Positions 52,382 to 61,263 of a stretch of DNA of 64,000 bases are shown here, in pieces. A program made the translations under genes and the position numbers. Below the pieces are notes generated by a model. That model made no database searches and was not told where the DNA came from. It worked only from the letters and a program-made list of their open reading frames with translations. Each line of letters begins with the position of its first letter. Position 1 is the stretch's first letter. The DNA is from JBALVT01 sp965262875 (GTDB lineage: Bacteria; Pseudomonadota; Gammaproteobacteria; Pseudomonadales; Halieaceae), in NCBI GenBank assembly GCA_965262875.1, contig OZ253569.1:4216001-4280000 (forward strand), written 5' to 3'.

Positions 52382-55105
52382 ATGATTACTAGTCTGACAA
52401 AGAAAGTTTTTGGTACACGCAATTCCCGACAGCTCAAGCGCATGAAAAAGATGGTGGTAAAGATCAACGCCTTTGAAGAAGAGATTCAGGCACTGGGCGA
52501 CGAACAATTAAGCGCAAAAACAGCGGAATTCAAACAGCGATTGGCTGATGGCAGCACTCTGGACGACTTGTTGCCGGAGGCTTTTGCCGTTGTGCGTGAA
52601 GCCGGTGTGCGGGCTTTGGGAATGCGCCATTTTGACGTGCAGATGGTAGGTGGAATGGTTTTGCACGAAGGTAAAATCGCGGAAATGCGAACCGGTGAGG
52701 GTAAAACACTGGTAGCGACGCTTCCGGCATACCTCAACGCTCTTACCGGTGGCAGCGTTCATTTGATTACCGTCAATGACTATCTTGCCAGTCGAGATGC
52801 TTTGTGGATGGGGCCGCTGTATGAGTTTTTGGGAGTTAAGGTTGGCGTAGTGACCTCGGGTCAGGCTCAGGAACAAAAGAGCAACGCTTACAACGCCGAT
52901 ATTATTTACGGCACCAACAATGAATTTGGGTTTGATTACCTACGCGACAACATGGCGTTTTCATCCGAAGACCGCATGCAGCGAGAATTGTCATTTGCGA
53001 TTGTCGACGAGGTAGATTCGATTCTTATCGACGAATCTAGAACTCCATTGATCATCTCAGGAGCCGTTGAAGACAGCTCGGAACTTTATCGACGAATCAA
53101 CAAGTTTATACCTGCTCTGCAGCTAGCGGAAATCGTTGAAGATGAGGTAACCGGCGGCCATTACACAGTGGATGAAAAACAACGCCAGGTAGAGCTGACA
53201 GAGGAAGGCCACGAGTACATTGAAGACGTAATGATCAAAGAGAAGTTGTTGGAGGAGGGGGATAGCCTTTATGCAGCAACGAATTTGAATCTTTTGCACC
53301 ATGTGCATTCCGCGTTGCGTGCTCATATTTTGTTCCAGCGAGATGTCGAATATATTGTTCAGGAAGGTCAGGTTGTGCTGATTGACGAGCACACTGGCAG
53401 AACCATGGCCGGACGTCGTCTTTCTGAAGGCCTGCATCAAGCAATAGAGGCCAAAGAAGGAGTCAATATTCAGAGTGAAAGCCAAACTTTAGCGTCGACC
53501 ACTTTCCAGAATTTCTTCAGGCTGTACGGCAAACTATCGGGAATGACCGGAACTGCAGATACTGAAGCCTTCGAGTTTCGCCAGATCTATGGTTTGGAGG
53601 TCATCGTTATTCCCACTAACATGCCGCAGATGCGCAACGACTTAAATGATCTGGTCTATTTATCACGCGAAGAAAAGTTTGATGCCATCGTCGCTGACGT
53701 TGTCGAATGTATGGGCAATGGCGCGCCCGTTCTCGTGGGTACAGCGTCTGTTGAAACCTCCGAAGAGCTTTCGGCGCGTTTTCGTCAGAGCGAAATTACT
53801 CACAAAGTACTCAACGCTAAATACCACGAACAAGAAGCTGAGATTATCGCTCAGGCAGGTCGACCAGGTGTAGTTACCATCGCTACCAACATGGCGGGCC
53901 GCGGTACGGATATTGTATTGGGTGGAAACTTTGAAGCGGAGCTAACCGCTGCTGGAGGTCCCGAAGGCGCTAACGAGCAAGAGCTAAAGGCCGAGTGGCA
54001 GATTCGCCACGACCAGGTCATCGAAGCGGGTGGCCTACATATTCTGGGTACGGAACGTCATGAATCGCGCAGAATCGACAATCAGTTGCGGGGCCGAGCA
54101 GGGCGCCAAGGCGATCCTGGCTTGTCTCGATTTTACCTGTCTCTCGAAGATAGCTTGATGCGAATTTTTGCTTCCGAGCGGGTGAAAAATTTCATGCAAG
54201 CGCTGGGAATGGAAAAGGGTGAAGCCATTGAACACAGAATGGTAACCAACGCGATCGAGAAGGCGCAACGCAAAGTTGAAGGCCGCAACTTTGATATCCG
54301 CAAACAATTGCTGGAATACGATGATGTCGCCAATGATCAGCGCCAGATTATTTATCAGCAACGCAACGACCTTCTTGGCGAATCAGATATATCTGAAACT
54401 ATTACGGACATTCGTGCAGATGTAGTTAACGATGCGATTAGTAGTTTCATCCCGCCAATGAGTGTAGAGGAGCAATGGGATATACCGGGACTGCAGAATC
54501 AGCTTGAAGCGGAATTTGCGATCACTCTCCCGGTACAAGAGTGGCTCGATTCGGACGACACGCTTCACGAAGAAGCACTGCGAGAAAAAATTAGTGTGGC
54601 GGTTCAGTCCGCCTACGATGAAAAGGGCAATGAGGTTGGCCCTGATATGCGCAAGATCGAAAAGCAGATCATGCTACAAGTGCTCGATACGCTGTGGAAA
54701 GAACACCTGGCAACAATGGATCATCTTCGTCAGGGAATTCACCTTCGCGCTTATGCGCAGAAGAACCCAAAACAGGAATACAAGCGTGAATCTTTCGAGC
54801 TTTTTGAGCAGTTACTGAGCAGTCTCAAATATGAAGTCATCAAGTTTTTGAGCCATGTCCAAATTCAGCGTCCCGACGAAGCGCAGCTGATAGAGCAAAA
54901 ACGACGTGAAGCTGCTGAGCGTGAAAAAATGGACTTTCAACACGCGCCAAGCTCGGCGTTGCCCAACGACGTGGCGGAGGGTTCCAGAGCCCCCCAGGCG
55001 AGCCGCCCTCAAACCTTCACCCGCGAAGAACGAAAAGTTGGACGCAATGAGCCCTGCCCCTGCGGCAGTGGTAAAAAATACAAGCAGTGCCACGGAAAAC
55101 TATAA
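52382..55105 (+). CDS. secA: Preprotein translocase ATPase SecA
   Basis: 907 residues, standard length. Drives post-translational export through SecYEG. Walker A is MRTGEGKTLVA (about residue 102), the DEVD box is AIVDEVDSILIDE, and NMAGRGTDIVLGGN marks nucleotide-binding domain 2. The C-terminal zinc-binding tail CPCGSGKKYKQCHG binds SecB. No secM-like arrest gene lies upstream; the M23 gene takes that place with a gap of 82 bases. Confidence 0.98.
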   Translation: MITSLTKKVFGTRNSRQLKRMKKMVVKINAFEEEIQALGDEQLSAKTAEFKQRLADGSTLDDLLPEAFAVVREAGVRALGMRHFDVQMVGGMVLHEGKIAEMRTGEGKTLVATLPAYLNALTGGSVHLITVNDYLASRDALWMGPLYEFLGVKVGVVTSGQAQEQKSNAYNADIIYGTNNEFGFDYLRDNMAFSSEDRMQRELSFAIVDEVDSILIDESRTPLIISGAVEDSSELYRRINKFIPALQLAEIVEDEVTGGHYTVDEKQRQVELTEEGHEYIEDVMIKEKLLEEGDSLYAATNLNLLHHVHSALRAHILFQRDVEYIVQEGQVVLIDEHTGRTMAGRRLSEGLHQAIEAKEGVNIQSESQTLASTTFQNFFRLYGKLSGMTGTADTEAFEFRQIYGLEVIVIPTNMPQMRNDLNDLVYLSREEKFDAIVADVVECMGNGAPVLVGTASVETSEELSARFRQSEITHKVLNAKYHEQEAEIIAQAGRPGVVTIATNMAGRGTDIVLGGNFEAELTAAGGPEGANEQELKAEWQIRHDQVIEAGGLHILGTERHESRRIDNQLRGRAGRQGDPGLSRFYLSLEDSLMRIFASERVKNFMQALGMEKGEAIEHRMVTNAIEKAQRKVEGRNFDIRKQLLEYDDVANDQRQIIYQQRNDLLGESDISETITDIRADVVNDAISSFIPPMSVEEQWDIPGLQNQLEAEFAITLPVQEWLDSDDTLHEEALREKISVAVQSAYDEKGNEVGPDMRKIEKQIMLQVLDTLWKEHLATMDHLRQGIHLRAYAQKNPKQEYKRESFELFEQLLSSLKYEVIKFLSHVQIQRPDEAQLIEQKRREAAEREKMDFQHAPSSALPNDVAEGSRAPQASRPQTFTREERKVGRNEPCPCGSGKKYKQCHGKL

Positions 55106-55125
55106 ATATTTGAATTTAAAAGGAA

Positions 55126-56355
55126 GTGGGCATCGCAGACGTGACTACAACACTTCAATTGGATGTAATTAAGGGCCTACGCTTGGGAACTGTTTCCGCG
55201 GGAATTAAAACCCGGGGGCGCAAGGATCTGGTATTAATAGAGCTGTCAGCAGGTACGCAGTGTGCCGCAGTGTTTACCCAAAACGCGTTTTGTGCGGCAC
55301 CGGTGACGGTCGCCAAAGAGCACATATTGACCTCGGGCGCGGGCACGCGCTATCTGGTGGTTAATACCGGAAATGCGAATGCGGGTACTGGTGATCCGGG
55401 TATCCAGGCGAGTAAGGAGTGTTGCGAAACGGTGGCTCAAGTCGCTGGTGTGCGCAGCCAAGAAGTACTGCCATTCTCTACCGGGGTGATTGGCGAGCCT
55501 CTCCCCGTTGAAAAAGTAACAGCGGCTATCCCTGTAGCCTTCGCTGCTCTTTCCGAACAGGGTTGGTCGGACGCAGCCGAGGGGATTCTTACGACTGACA
55601 CTGTGCCCAAGGGTATTTCAGTAAAGTTTTCCTGCGAAGGACAAGACTACACAGTGTCGGGCATTGCCAAGGGTGCGGGAATGATACGACCCAACATGGC
55701 CACAATGCTCGCATATATCGCGACGGATATGGCGGTTGATCAAGCGCAGTTGAAACAGATACTGAGTGTTGCGATGGATTCCTCCTTCCATCGCATTACT
55801 GTTGATGGCGACACGTCAACCAATGATGCTTGCGTGCTGATGGCAACTGGAGCTGCCGGTAACGACGCGGTGACCGAGCACGACTCACCGCAATACACTG
55901 CACTTGAGCAAGCGGTAGAAGAGGTCTGTGTGGCGTTGGCGCAGGCGCTTGTACGCGACGGGGAGGGCGCGAGTAAGTTTGTGACTGTCGCCATTAACGG
56001 TGGCGCAACTAAAGCCGAATGTCTGGATGTCGCATTTACAATCGCTCACTCTCCATTGGTTAAGACAGCCTTGTTTGCCAGCGATCCCAACTGGGGGCGC
56101 TTGCTTGCGGCTATAGGGCGCGCGGGACTGCGAGAACTGGACGTCAATCGTGTCGCGGTTTATCTGAACGATGTGCTGATTGCAGAAAATGGTTGTCGAG
56201 CAGCGAGTTACACAGAGGAGCTTGGTGTCGCCGCTATGGCCCCCGAAGATATCGTCATTCGTGTTGAGCTGCAGCGTGGCGATTGCTGTGAGCGGGTATG
56301 GACGACGGACTTTTCCTACGATTATGTGCGAATCAATGCCGAGTACCGAACCTGA
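55126..56355 (+). CDS. argJ: Bifunctional ornithine acetyltransferase / N-acetylglutamate synthase ArgJ
   Basis: 409 residues. Recycles acetyl groups in arginine synthesis. The self-cleavage site is the Ala-Thr of RPNMATMLAYI; the new N-terminal Thr is the nucleophile, and the chain splits into alpha and beta subunits. GVIGEPLPVEKV, VDGDTSTNDAC and the NWGRLLAAIGRAG segment are typical. GTG 55126 is used; another GTG at 55141 is possible. mutT follows with no gap. Confidence 0.96.
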   Translation: MGIADVTTTLQLDVIKGLRLGTVSAGIKTRGRKDLVLIELSAGTQCAAVFTQNAFCAAPVTVAKEHILTSGAGTRYLVVNTGNANAGTGDPGIQASKECCETVAQVAGVRSQEVLPFSTGVIGEPLPVEKVTAAIPVAFAALSEQGWSDAAEGILTTDTVPKGISVKFSCEGQDYTVSGIAKGAGMIRPNMATMLAYIATDMAVDQAQLKQILSVAMDSSFHRITVDGDTSTNDACVLMATGAAGNDAVTEHDSPQYTALEQAVEEVCVALAQALVRDGEGASKFVTVAINGGATKAECLDVAFTIAHSPLVKTALFASDPNWGRLLAAIGRAGLRELDVNRVAVYLNDVLIAENGCRAASYTEELGVAAMAPEDIVIRVELQRGDCCERVWTTDFSYDYVRINAEYRT

Positions 56356-56766
56356 ATGGAAGTCGTCCATGTAGCGGTTGGGGTAATACTGGATTCTGAA
56401 AATCGGGTTTTGATTGCCAAACGATCAGAGCAATCTCACCAGGGTGGGTTGTGGGAATTTCCCGGTGGCAAAGTTGAGGCAGGTGAGACTGTGCCCGATG
56501 CCCTGGCTCGAGAGTTGTACGAAGAGTTAGGGATCGAGATAGGCCCGGCCACGCCACTAACGACAGTGTCCCACGATTATGGTGACAAGAGTGTTTGTCT
56601 CGATGTTTGGGTCGTCGCCAAATTTACTGGCGAGGCGACGGGGTGCGAAGGGCAGCCATTGTTGTGGGTCGCCGTGGAGGAGCTACAAAAATACGATTTT
56701 CCCGAGGCGAATGCCCCGATTGTTGATGCTGTGCTAAAACTGGGTGGTAGCCGAAGCGCTAGTTAG
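56356..56766 (+). CDS. mutT: Nudix hydrolase MutT (8-oxo-dGTP diphosphatase type)
   Basis: 136 residues. Removes mutagenic 8-oxo-dGTP from the nucleotide pool. The Nudix box is complete: GGKVEAGETVPDALARELYEELGI in the form Gx5Ex7REUxEExGU (shown here in part, residues about 36-59). The N-terminal VHVAVGVILDSENRVLIAKR and the following QGGLWEFPGGK match MutT. The ATG follows the argJ stop directly. In E. coli mutT is followed by yacG and zapD in the opposite direction; here the IS nest follows. Confidence 0.94.
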   Translation: MEVVHVAVGVILDSENRVLIAKRSEQSHQGGLWEFPGGKVEAGETVPDALARELYEELGIEIGPATPLTTVSHDYGDKSVCLDVWVVAKFTGEATGCEGQPLLWVAVEELQKYDFPEANAPIVDAVLKLGGSRSAS

Positions 56767-56781
56767 TGCCTACCCATAAAT

Positions 56782-56812
56782 GGATGTTTTTCTAAAAAAC
56801 CATCCCGTTTTA
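56782..56812 (+). terminator. Possible terminator after argJ-mutT
   Basis: GGATGTTTTT and AAAAACCATCC pair with one bulged C around a short CTA loop, followed by CGTTTTAG. It begins 16 bases after the mutT stop. The stem is A-T rich and the T-run short, so strength is uncertain. From here to 56969 I see no gene. Confidence 0.4.
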
Positions 56813-56969
56813 GTCTTTACGTTCCGGCCCACAATGCTACCGGCTTTTAGCGGCCATAAAATGACGAGAATCATTGCTTAAAGGTCCATTATCCTGAATT
56901 CGGATCGCAGAAATACGCTGTACTACCCATAAGCCTACAAATATTTCCTATCCTGGGCCAGCTTCGAGC

Positions 56970-57355
56970 TTAGCCGGAGTCAAGTCTCGCCAAACGCATC
57001 AGGTTGTAGCTCAGAACTGATGACCAGACATAGGCTTTAAAGCCAGCAAGTCCTTTCCAATTGCCTTTTTTGCACCAAATGCTCTTTTTAGTTCTGAAAT
57101 ATTCCCTTCGACGCCCGCCCGGAAATGGCGCAATCGAGTAAACGTTTTCGATTTAACGCCCATGGCGTGAAGTGATAAACCGGCCGGCTTATGAAAGGCC
57201 ACACGCTTAACACCCAGCCCCCTTCCTTTTGCCACATTCTCCTGGCTGGCATAGCCACCGTCAGCCACCACCGAGTGCGGTAGACGGTGCAGCTTCGACT
57301 GGTGAAAATCCAGCGCCGGCATGAACAAGCTGGAGTCCGCCGGGTTCCCTTTTTC
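56970..57355 (-). pseudogene. Decayed transposase remnant (third transposase type)
   Basis: About 128 codons from the C-terminal half of a DDE transposase unlike the others here: VVADGGYASQENVAKGRGLGVK and FRAGVEGNISELKRAFG. The frame breaks at the run of six A/T near 57063-57071; the continuation in the next frame (NWKGLAGFKAYVWSSVLSYN, LMRLARLDSG, stop at 56970) gives the expected C-terminus, so one base has been lost. The N-terminal part is cut off by ISL3 element B at 57356. It is dead. Confidence 0.8.
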
Positions 57356-57550
57356 GGTTCTACTGGGAATCCTGTGGGTAGAGGTTGAGTTTTCCACAGT
57401 GGAACAGAATTGAAACTCGATAGTTTTCGAAGTTTCTAAATCCTCGGGCAGCCGATTTTATTGTCTGAATCTTTGAATTAAATCCTTCTGCGGTCGTATT
57501 GGTGATGCGATGTTTCAAGTAAGTCATTATGTTGTCGAGATGTTTCTTTA

Positions 57551-59031
57551 GTCGACCCTGAAAAAGCCTAATTGGCCATCACGGCATCGCCGTAATGCCG
57601 TGGCTTGATAATAAACTGCGTTAAACGACTCCATAAGGAAGCCGTTTTCGGGGCCAATAAAAACAATCTCATCCACTTCCTGAAGTTAAACGCAGCAGCA
57701 GCCATCAGTACGTTAATCTGGTCGCCTTCAAATCCTTTGAGATAACTTTTGTTCAATCGATGATCCGACTTCAGGTGGCCGATCACCGGCTCTATGCCAG
57801 CCCGCTTTCTAAAACGTTTCCGCATCAGCACCTGGTAGGCACTATCCGTATCCCGAGTACCTGTGCTGGGCATTATGATCCGCGTGTCATTGATCTTTTT
57901 CTTCCCTTTGTAACCCCGATCACATAAGCCAACGGCCGGTTTCAGTTTGTTAAGCCGCTTCAATTGCAACAGCACCTCCGGCAGCGTATGACCATCAAAT
58001 TTGTTCGTATCAAAGGCCATGGCACCAACAATGATTTTTGAATCCCGAGTTGTCGTGATAGAAACCTTGGTGCCAAATTCATAGCGCTTATGCTCTTTGC
58101 CTTTACTCATGCAGTAGACATGGGGTTCGTGCAAGCTGTACAGCTTGTTCGTATCCCCTCGCTTCTGGTTCAGTCCACGATGGAATAGTGCAAAGTCCTC
58201 TGCCAGCTTTTCCAGAATGTCGAGTGGCAGTTTACGCTCCAATTCCCGCACTAAACGACCGGCAATGGTCTTTAGCCGCTTAACGGCTTTGCGGGCCTTG
58301 GCACGGTTCCTGGGATGTCCCGCAAAACGACATTCCAGTTTTCTTTGCTTAATTTCCTTGGCATAACTGCGGCGAAGTGTTATCCCTTCTTTCCTGGCCA
58401 ATTTCAGGCAACGAACAATAATCTTTCGGTACAACTTTGCATCGGTGGGAAAGGTGATGTTTTTTTCCTGTACTGTGGTGTCAATACAGACTTCCTCTTC
58501 GACCGCTTTCTCACCATGAATGGTGATAGAGGATGCCAATATTTTTTCAAATCCCTTTTCGCCGACTCGCTTGCGGAAGTACACCAGATCGGATGGGTCA
58601 CAAGGGAATGACCACTGGAATTCAACCTCCCCGCAAAATGCCTGGTAATACGGGTTTTGTACCCAGTGTTGCACGATAACCTCGTCGCTGACATTTTCCA
58701 TATGCTTGAGAATAGATAAACCCACCATCAAGCGTACGGGTTTGGCAGGCCTGCCAGTTGCCGCATACAAGGGAGCGAACTCCGATTCAAAAAAGTCCCA
58801 AGGTATGGTTCGCGCAAGATGTAACAGAGGGTGTTTCGGATTGAGTTGATCCATCAACCCAGCAGCCATAAAACTCATTTGATGGTGATCGGGGGAAGAA
58901 TCTTTCATCGAGAGCCACCTTTGTTTCGACCGGATTAAGTGCCAAATAGGCTTGAAACTGGTCGAAATCATCTCACAAATACCCAGTATTATCTAATACA
59001 ATCAACATGTTAAGCGTTTTTCAGGGTCGAC
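57551..59031 (-). mobile_element. IS5-like element, intact copy 3
   Basis: 1481 bp, the same length and ends as copy 2, flanked by a perfect 6-bp duplication TCTTTA (57545-57550 and 59032-59037). It sits inside the fragment of ISL3 element B. Differences from copy 2 that I noticed are few (for example GCAGCAGCAGCC against GCCGCGGCTGCC near the left end, and AAGGTATGG against AGGGTATGG). Confidence 0.95.
57568..58971 (-). CDS. IS5/IS4-superfamily transposase (copy 3)
   Basis: 467 residues, the same protein sequence as copy 2 (30630-32033), with all DDE motifs. Intact and presumably active; together with copy 2 it could act in trans on the transposase-less hybrid at 23914-25600 and on the truncated copy 4 if its left end were restored. 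Confidence 0.94.
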   Translation of the reverse strand: MISTSFKPIWHLIRSKQRWLSMKDSSPDHHQMSFMAAGLMDQLNPKHPLLHLARTIPWDFFESEFAPLYAATGRPAKPVRLMVGLSILKHMENVSDEVIVQHWVQNPYYQAFCGEVEFQWSFPCDPSDLVYFRKRVGEKGFEKILASSITIHGEKAVEEEVCIDTTVQEKNITFPTDAKLYRKIIVRCLKLARKEGITLRRSYAKEIKQRKLECRFAGHPRNRAKARKAVKRLKTIAGRLVRELERKLPLDILEKLAEDFALFHRGLNQKRGDTNKLYSLHEPHVYCMSKGKEHKRYEFGTKVSITTTRDSKIIVGAMAFDTNKFDGHTLPEVLLQLKRLNKLKPAVGLCDRGYKGKKKINDTRIIMPSTGTRDTDSAYQVLMRKRFRKRAGIEPVIGHLKSDHRLNKSYLKGFEGDQINVLMAAAAFNFRKWMRLFLLAPKTASLWSRLTQFIIKPRHYGDAVMAN

Positions 59032-59313
59032 TCTTTAGCATCTTGGCGACTGATATGACCGGCTTTAGACGTGAATGTGTCGCCCACCAGTACCATTTCT
59101 TAAAGAACGCTCGGGCTGGTTTATCGTAGCTGTAAGTCCACAGGTCAAGCAGCGTCTCTTTGATTGCCCAGGCTCGGGCAACCTTCAACCCCTTTGATTG
59201 AAGGCCATAAAAAGTGGCTTCATCTTTTTCACTCCAGTTGTCGGGATTGCGTAACCAGGTATAGCGAGACCCGACCAGGTCATTGATACCGGCGGCTCTT
59301 AATGTTTTATTTT

Positions 59314-60690
59314 GGCTCTTCTCCGCTTCTATGAGTGAAAAAGGATGCCGATCCCCACGTAATCTGTTGGTATATAAGGCTTCTGACAACTTTACATAGA
59401 ACAGGTATATGGGAATCGACATCCAGAGGGATATTTTGGGCCTCAAGGGGCAGCGGGTCAATCAAATACAACGGGACGAACAGGAGCAGCAACTTGTCAT
59501 TCATTGCAGCAGGGACCGACGTAGAAACGCCATAGACCCCGTTACAGGGCGAAAGGGAACAGTCAACCGGTACGTCCGTCGACAGATCAGGGATGTGCCG
59601 CTCTTTGGCTACCCTTGCATGATTGAAAGGGAGCTGGTCCCAGTATTTATCAGCAAAAATGAGCGGCGGATGGAACGCTGTGAGTTTGTTGACAAGGGTT
59701 GGCGTTTCACCCGCCGCTTCTGCCGCATGATCAGTGGCCTGTGCCGCTACATGAGTATTCAGGCGGTCTCCAGACATCTCGGTGTACGCTGGGAGACGGT
59801 GAAGAATATCGACAAGGCGTATCTGGAGGAGACTCTCCCGGCACTCGACCCGACACAGCTGACTGGCCTGAAGTATCCGGGTGTTGATGAGGTGGCCAGG
59901 GCGAAAGGCCACGACTACATGACCGTGATTTACGACACGGTGGAGGGGCATTTAATCGGTGTGGAAACCGGTCGAACGGCTGACGTTTTCTCTGGATTTC
60001 TAAAGCAGCTTCCGGCACAAACCACTGAAAAAATAGAGGCTGTCGCAATGGACATGGCGCCATCCTGTCAGAAATCAGTCCGTGATTGCTGACCCAATGC
60101 CGACATTGTGTTTGACCGTTTCCACGTCATGAAGCACTACAGCAAGGCCCTGAGCAACCAGCGGCGAATAGCGTTTGGAAAGGCCAACAAAGCGGGTAAG
60201 GAATTGCTAACAGGAACACATTACCTGGTGCTGAAAAACGCCGATAAACTGGACGAACCCCGGACTCAAAAATTACAGCGACTATGGGATGAAAATGCCC
60301 ATCTCAATACGCTGTATATCTTGAAGGAACAACTTCAGGCCTTGTGGGAATCAGAGACTGTCGAACTGATGCAGGAGCGACTGGAAGCCTGGTGCCGGAT
60401 AGCCGATCAATCGACCATGCTCTACCTGAAGAAGTTTGCAAAATCCTTGAGAAGGCACTGTGTGGGCATTTGTAATTACGCGAAGCACAAGCTCACCAGT
60501 GCCAGGATCGAGGCTGGCAACATCAGGATCGAGGCTGGCAACATCAGTATCGGCATGATCCGCAAGCGCGCCAGAGGCATCAGGGATACCGAGTATTTCA
60601 AACTCAAGATCAGACAGTCATCCCTGCCGGACGGGGACTCGATGTTCTATGTTGCGGCCTGATATTCACTCACAAGACCGGAGAAGAACC
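59314..60690 (+). mobile_element. ISL3-type element C, relative of element A
   Basis: 1377 bp. Left end GGCTCTTCTCCGCTTCTATG and inverted right end GGTTCTTCTCCGGTCTTGTG are related to the ends of element A. No 8-bp duplication: the left flank is cut-off element B, the right flank is cut-off IS5-like copy 4. The element reads in the opposite direction to A. Its transposase gene is broken (see next entry). Confidence 0.9.
59409..60662 (+). pseudogene. ISL3-family transposase of element C, disrupted by a stop codon
   Basis: Clearly homologous to the element A transposase along its length (for example CRYMSIQAVSRHLGVRWETV and YAKHKLTSARIEAGN). An in-frame TGA at 60090-60092 lies between VRDC and PNADIVFDRFHVMK, where element A has leucine (TTG). 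A 21-bp tandem duplication (60504-60524 and 60525-60545) also repeats RIEAGNI, the segment with the putative catalytic Glu. Two lesions make an active enzyme unlikely. Confidence 0.9.
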
Positions 60691-61263
60691 GTTTTTTTCC
60701 TGTACTGTGGTGTCAATACAGACTTCCTCTTCGACCGCTTTCTCACCATGAATGGTGATAGAGGATGCCAATATTTTTTCAAATCCCTTTTCGCCGACTC
60801 GCTTGCGGAAGTACACCAGATCGGATGGGTCACAAGGGAATGACCACTGGAATTCAACCTCCCCGCAAAATGCCTGGTAATACGGGTTTTGTACCCAGTG
60901 TTGCACGATAACCTCGTCGCTGACATTTTCCATATGCTTGAGAATAGATAAACCCACCATCAAGCGTACGGGTTTGGCAGGCCTGCCAGTTGCCGCATAC
61001 AAGGGAGCGAACTCCGATTCAAAAAAGTCCCAGGGTATGGTTCGCGCAAGATGTAACAGAGGGTGTTTCGGATTGAGTTGATCCATCAACCCAGCAGCCA
61101 TAAAACTCATTTGATGGTGATCGGGGGAAGAATCTTTCATCGAGAGCCACCTTTGTTTCGACCGGATTAAGTGCCAAATAGGCTTGAAACTGGTCGAAAT
61201 CATCTCACAAATACCCAGTATTATCTAATAAAATCAACATGTTAAGCGTTTTTCAGGGTCGAC
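60691..61263 (-). mobile_element. IS5-like element, truncated copy 4
   Basis: 573 bp from the transposase-start end of the element, equal to 58459-59031 of copy 3, ending in the intact inverted repeat TTTTTCAGGGTCGAC. The other end is missing, cut at element C. It keeps the first 171 codons of the transposase (60691-61203). The right flank TAGTTA (61264-61269) is probably one half of its original 6-bp duplication. It abuts the coaE stop codon. Confidence 0.92.

Larger units (their letters stand above)
57356..59313 (-). mobile_element. ISL3-type element B, second copy, truncated and interrupted
   Basis: The left end (57356-57550) matches 32103-32297 of intact element B with single-base differences. 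IS5-like copy 3 then interrupts it, and the sequence resumes at 59032-59313, ending at the equivalent of 32573. About 849 bp, including the transposase N-terminus and the right inverted repeat, are missing; element C abuts directly at 59314. Its transposase gene (57360-57550 plus 59032-59313) is a non-functional fragment. Confidence 0.92.

Noticed and set aside
57011..57397. 128-codon minus-strand frame as an independent gene
   Set aside because: It begins in ISL3 element B, crosses the junction at 57356 and continues into a frameshifted transposase remnant, so it is chimeric and not a gene.
59307..59951. 214-codon minus-strand frame inside ISL3 element C
   Set aside because: Antisense to the transposase remnant of element C; the plus-strand reading clearly matches a transposase along its length.
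60084..60098. Programmed readthrough or selenocysteine at the TGA of the element C transposase
   Set aside because: No sign of a recoding structure was evident, the related element A has leucine there, and a second lesion (21-bp duplication) follows; simple decay explains it.
56767..61263. Defence or integron-like island
   Set aside because: All of its open frames belong to transposases or their shadows; no cargo gene, integrase or attC-like site was seen.
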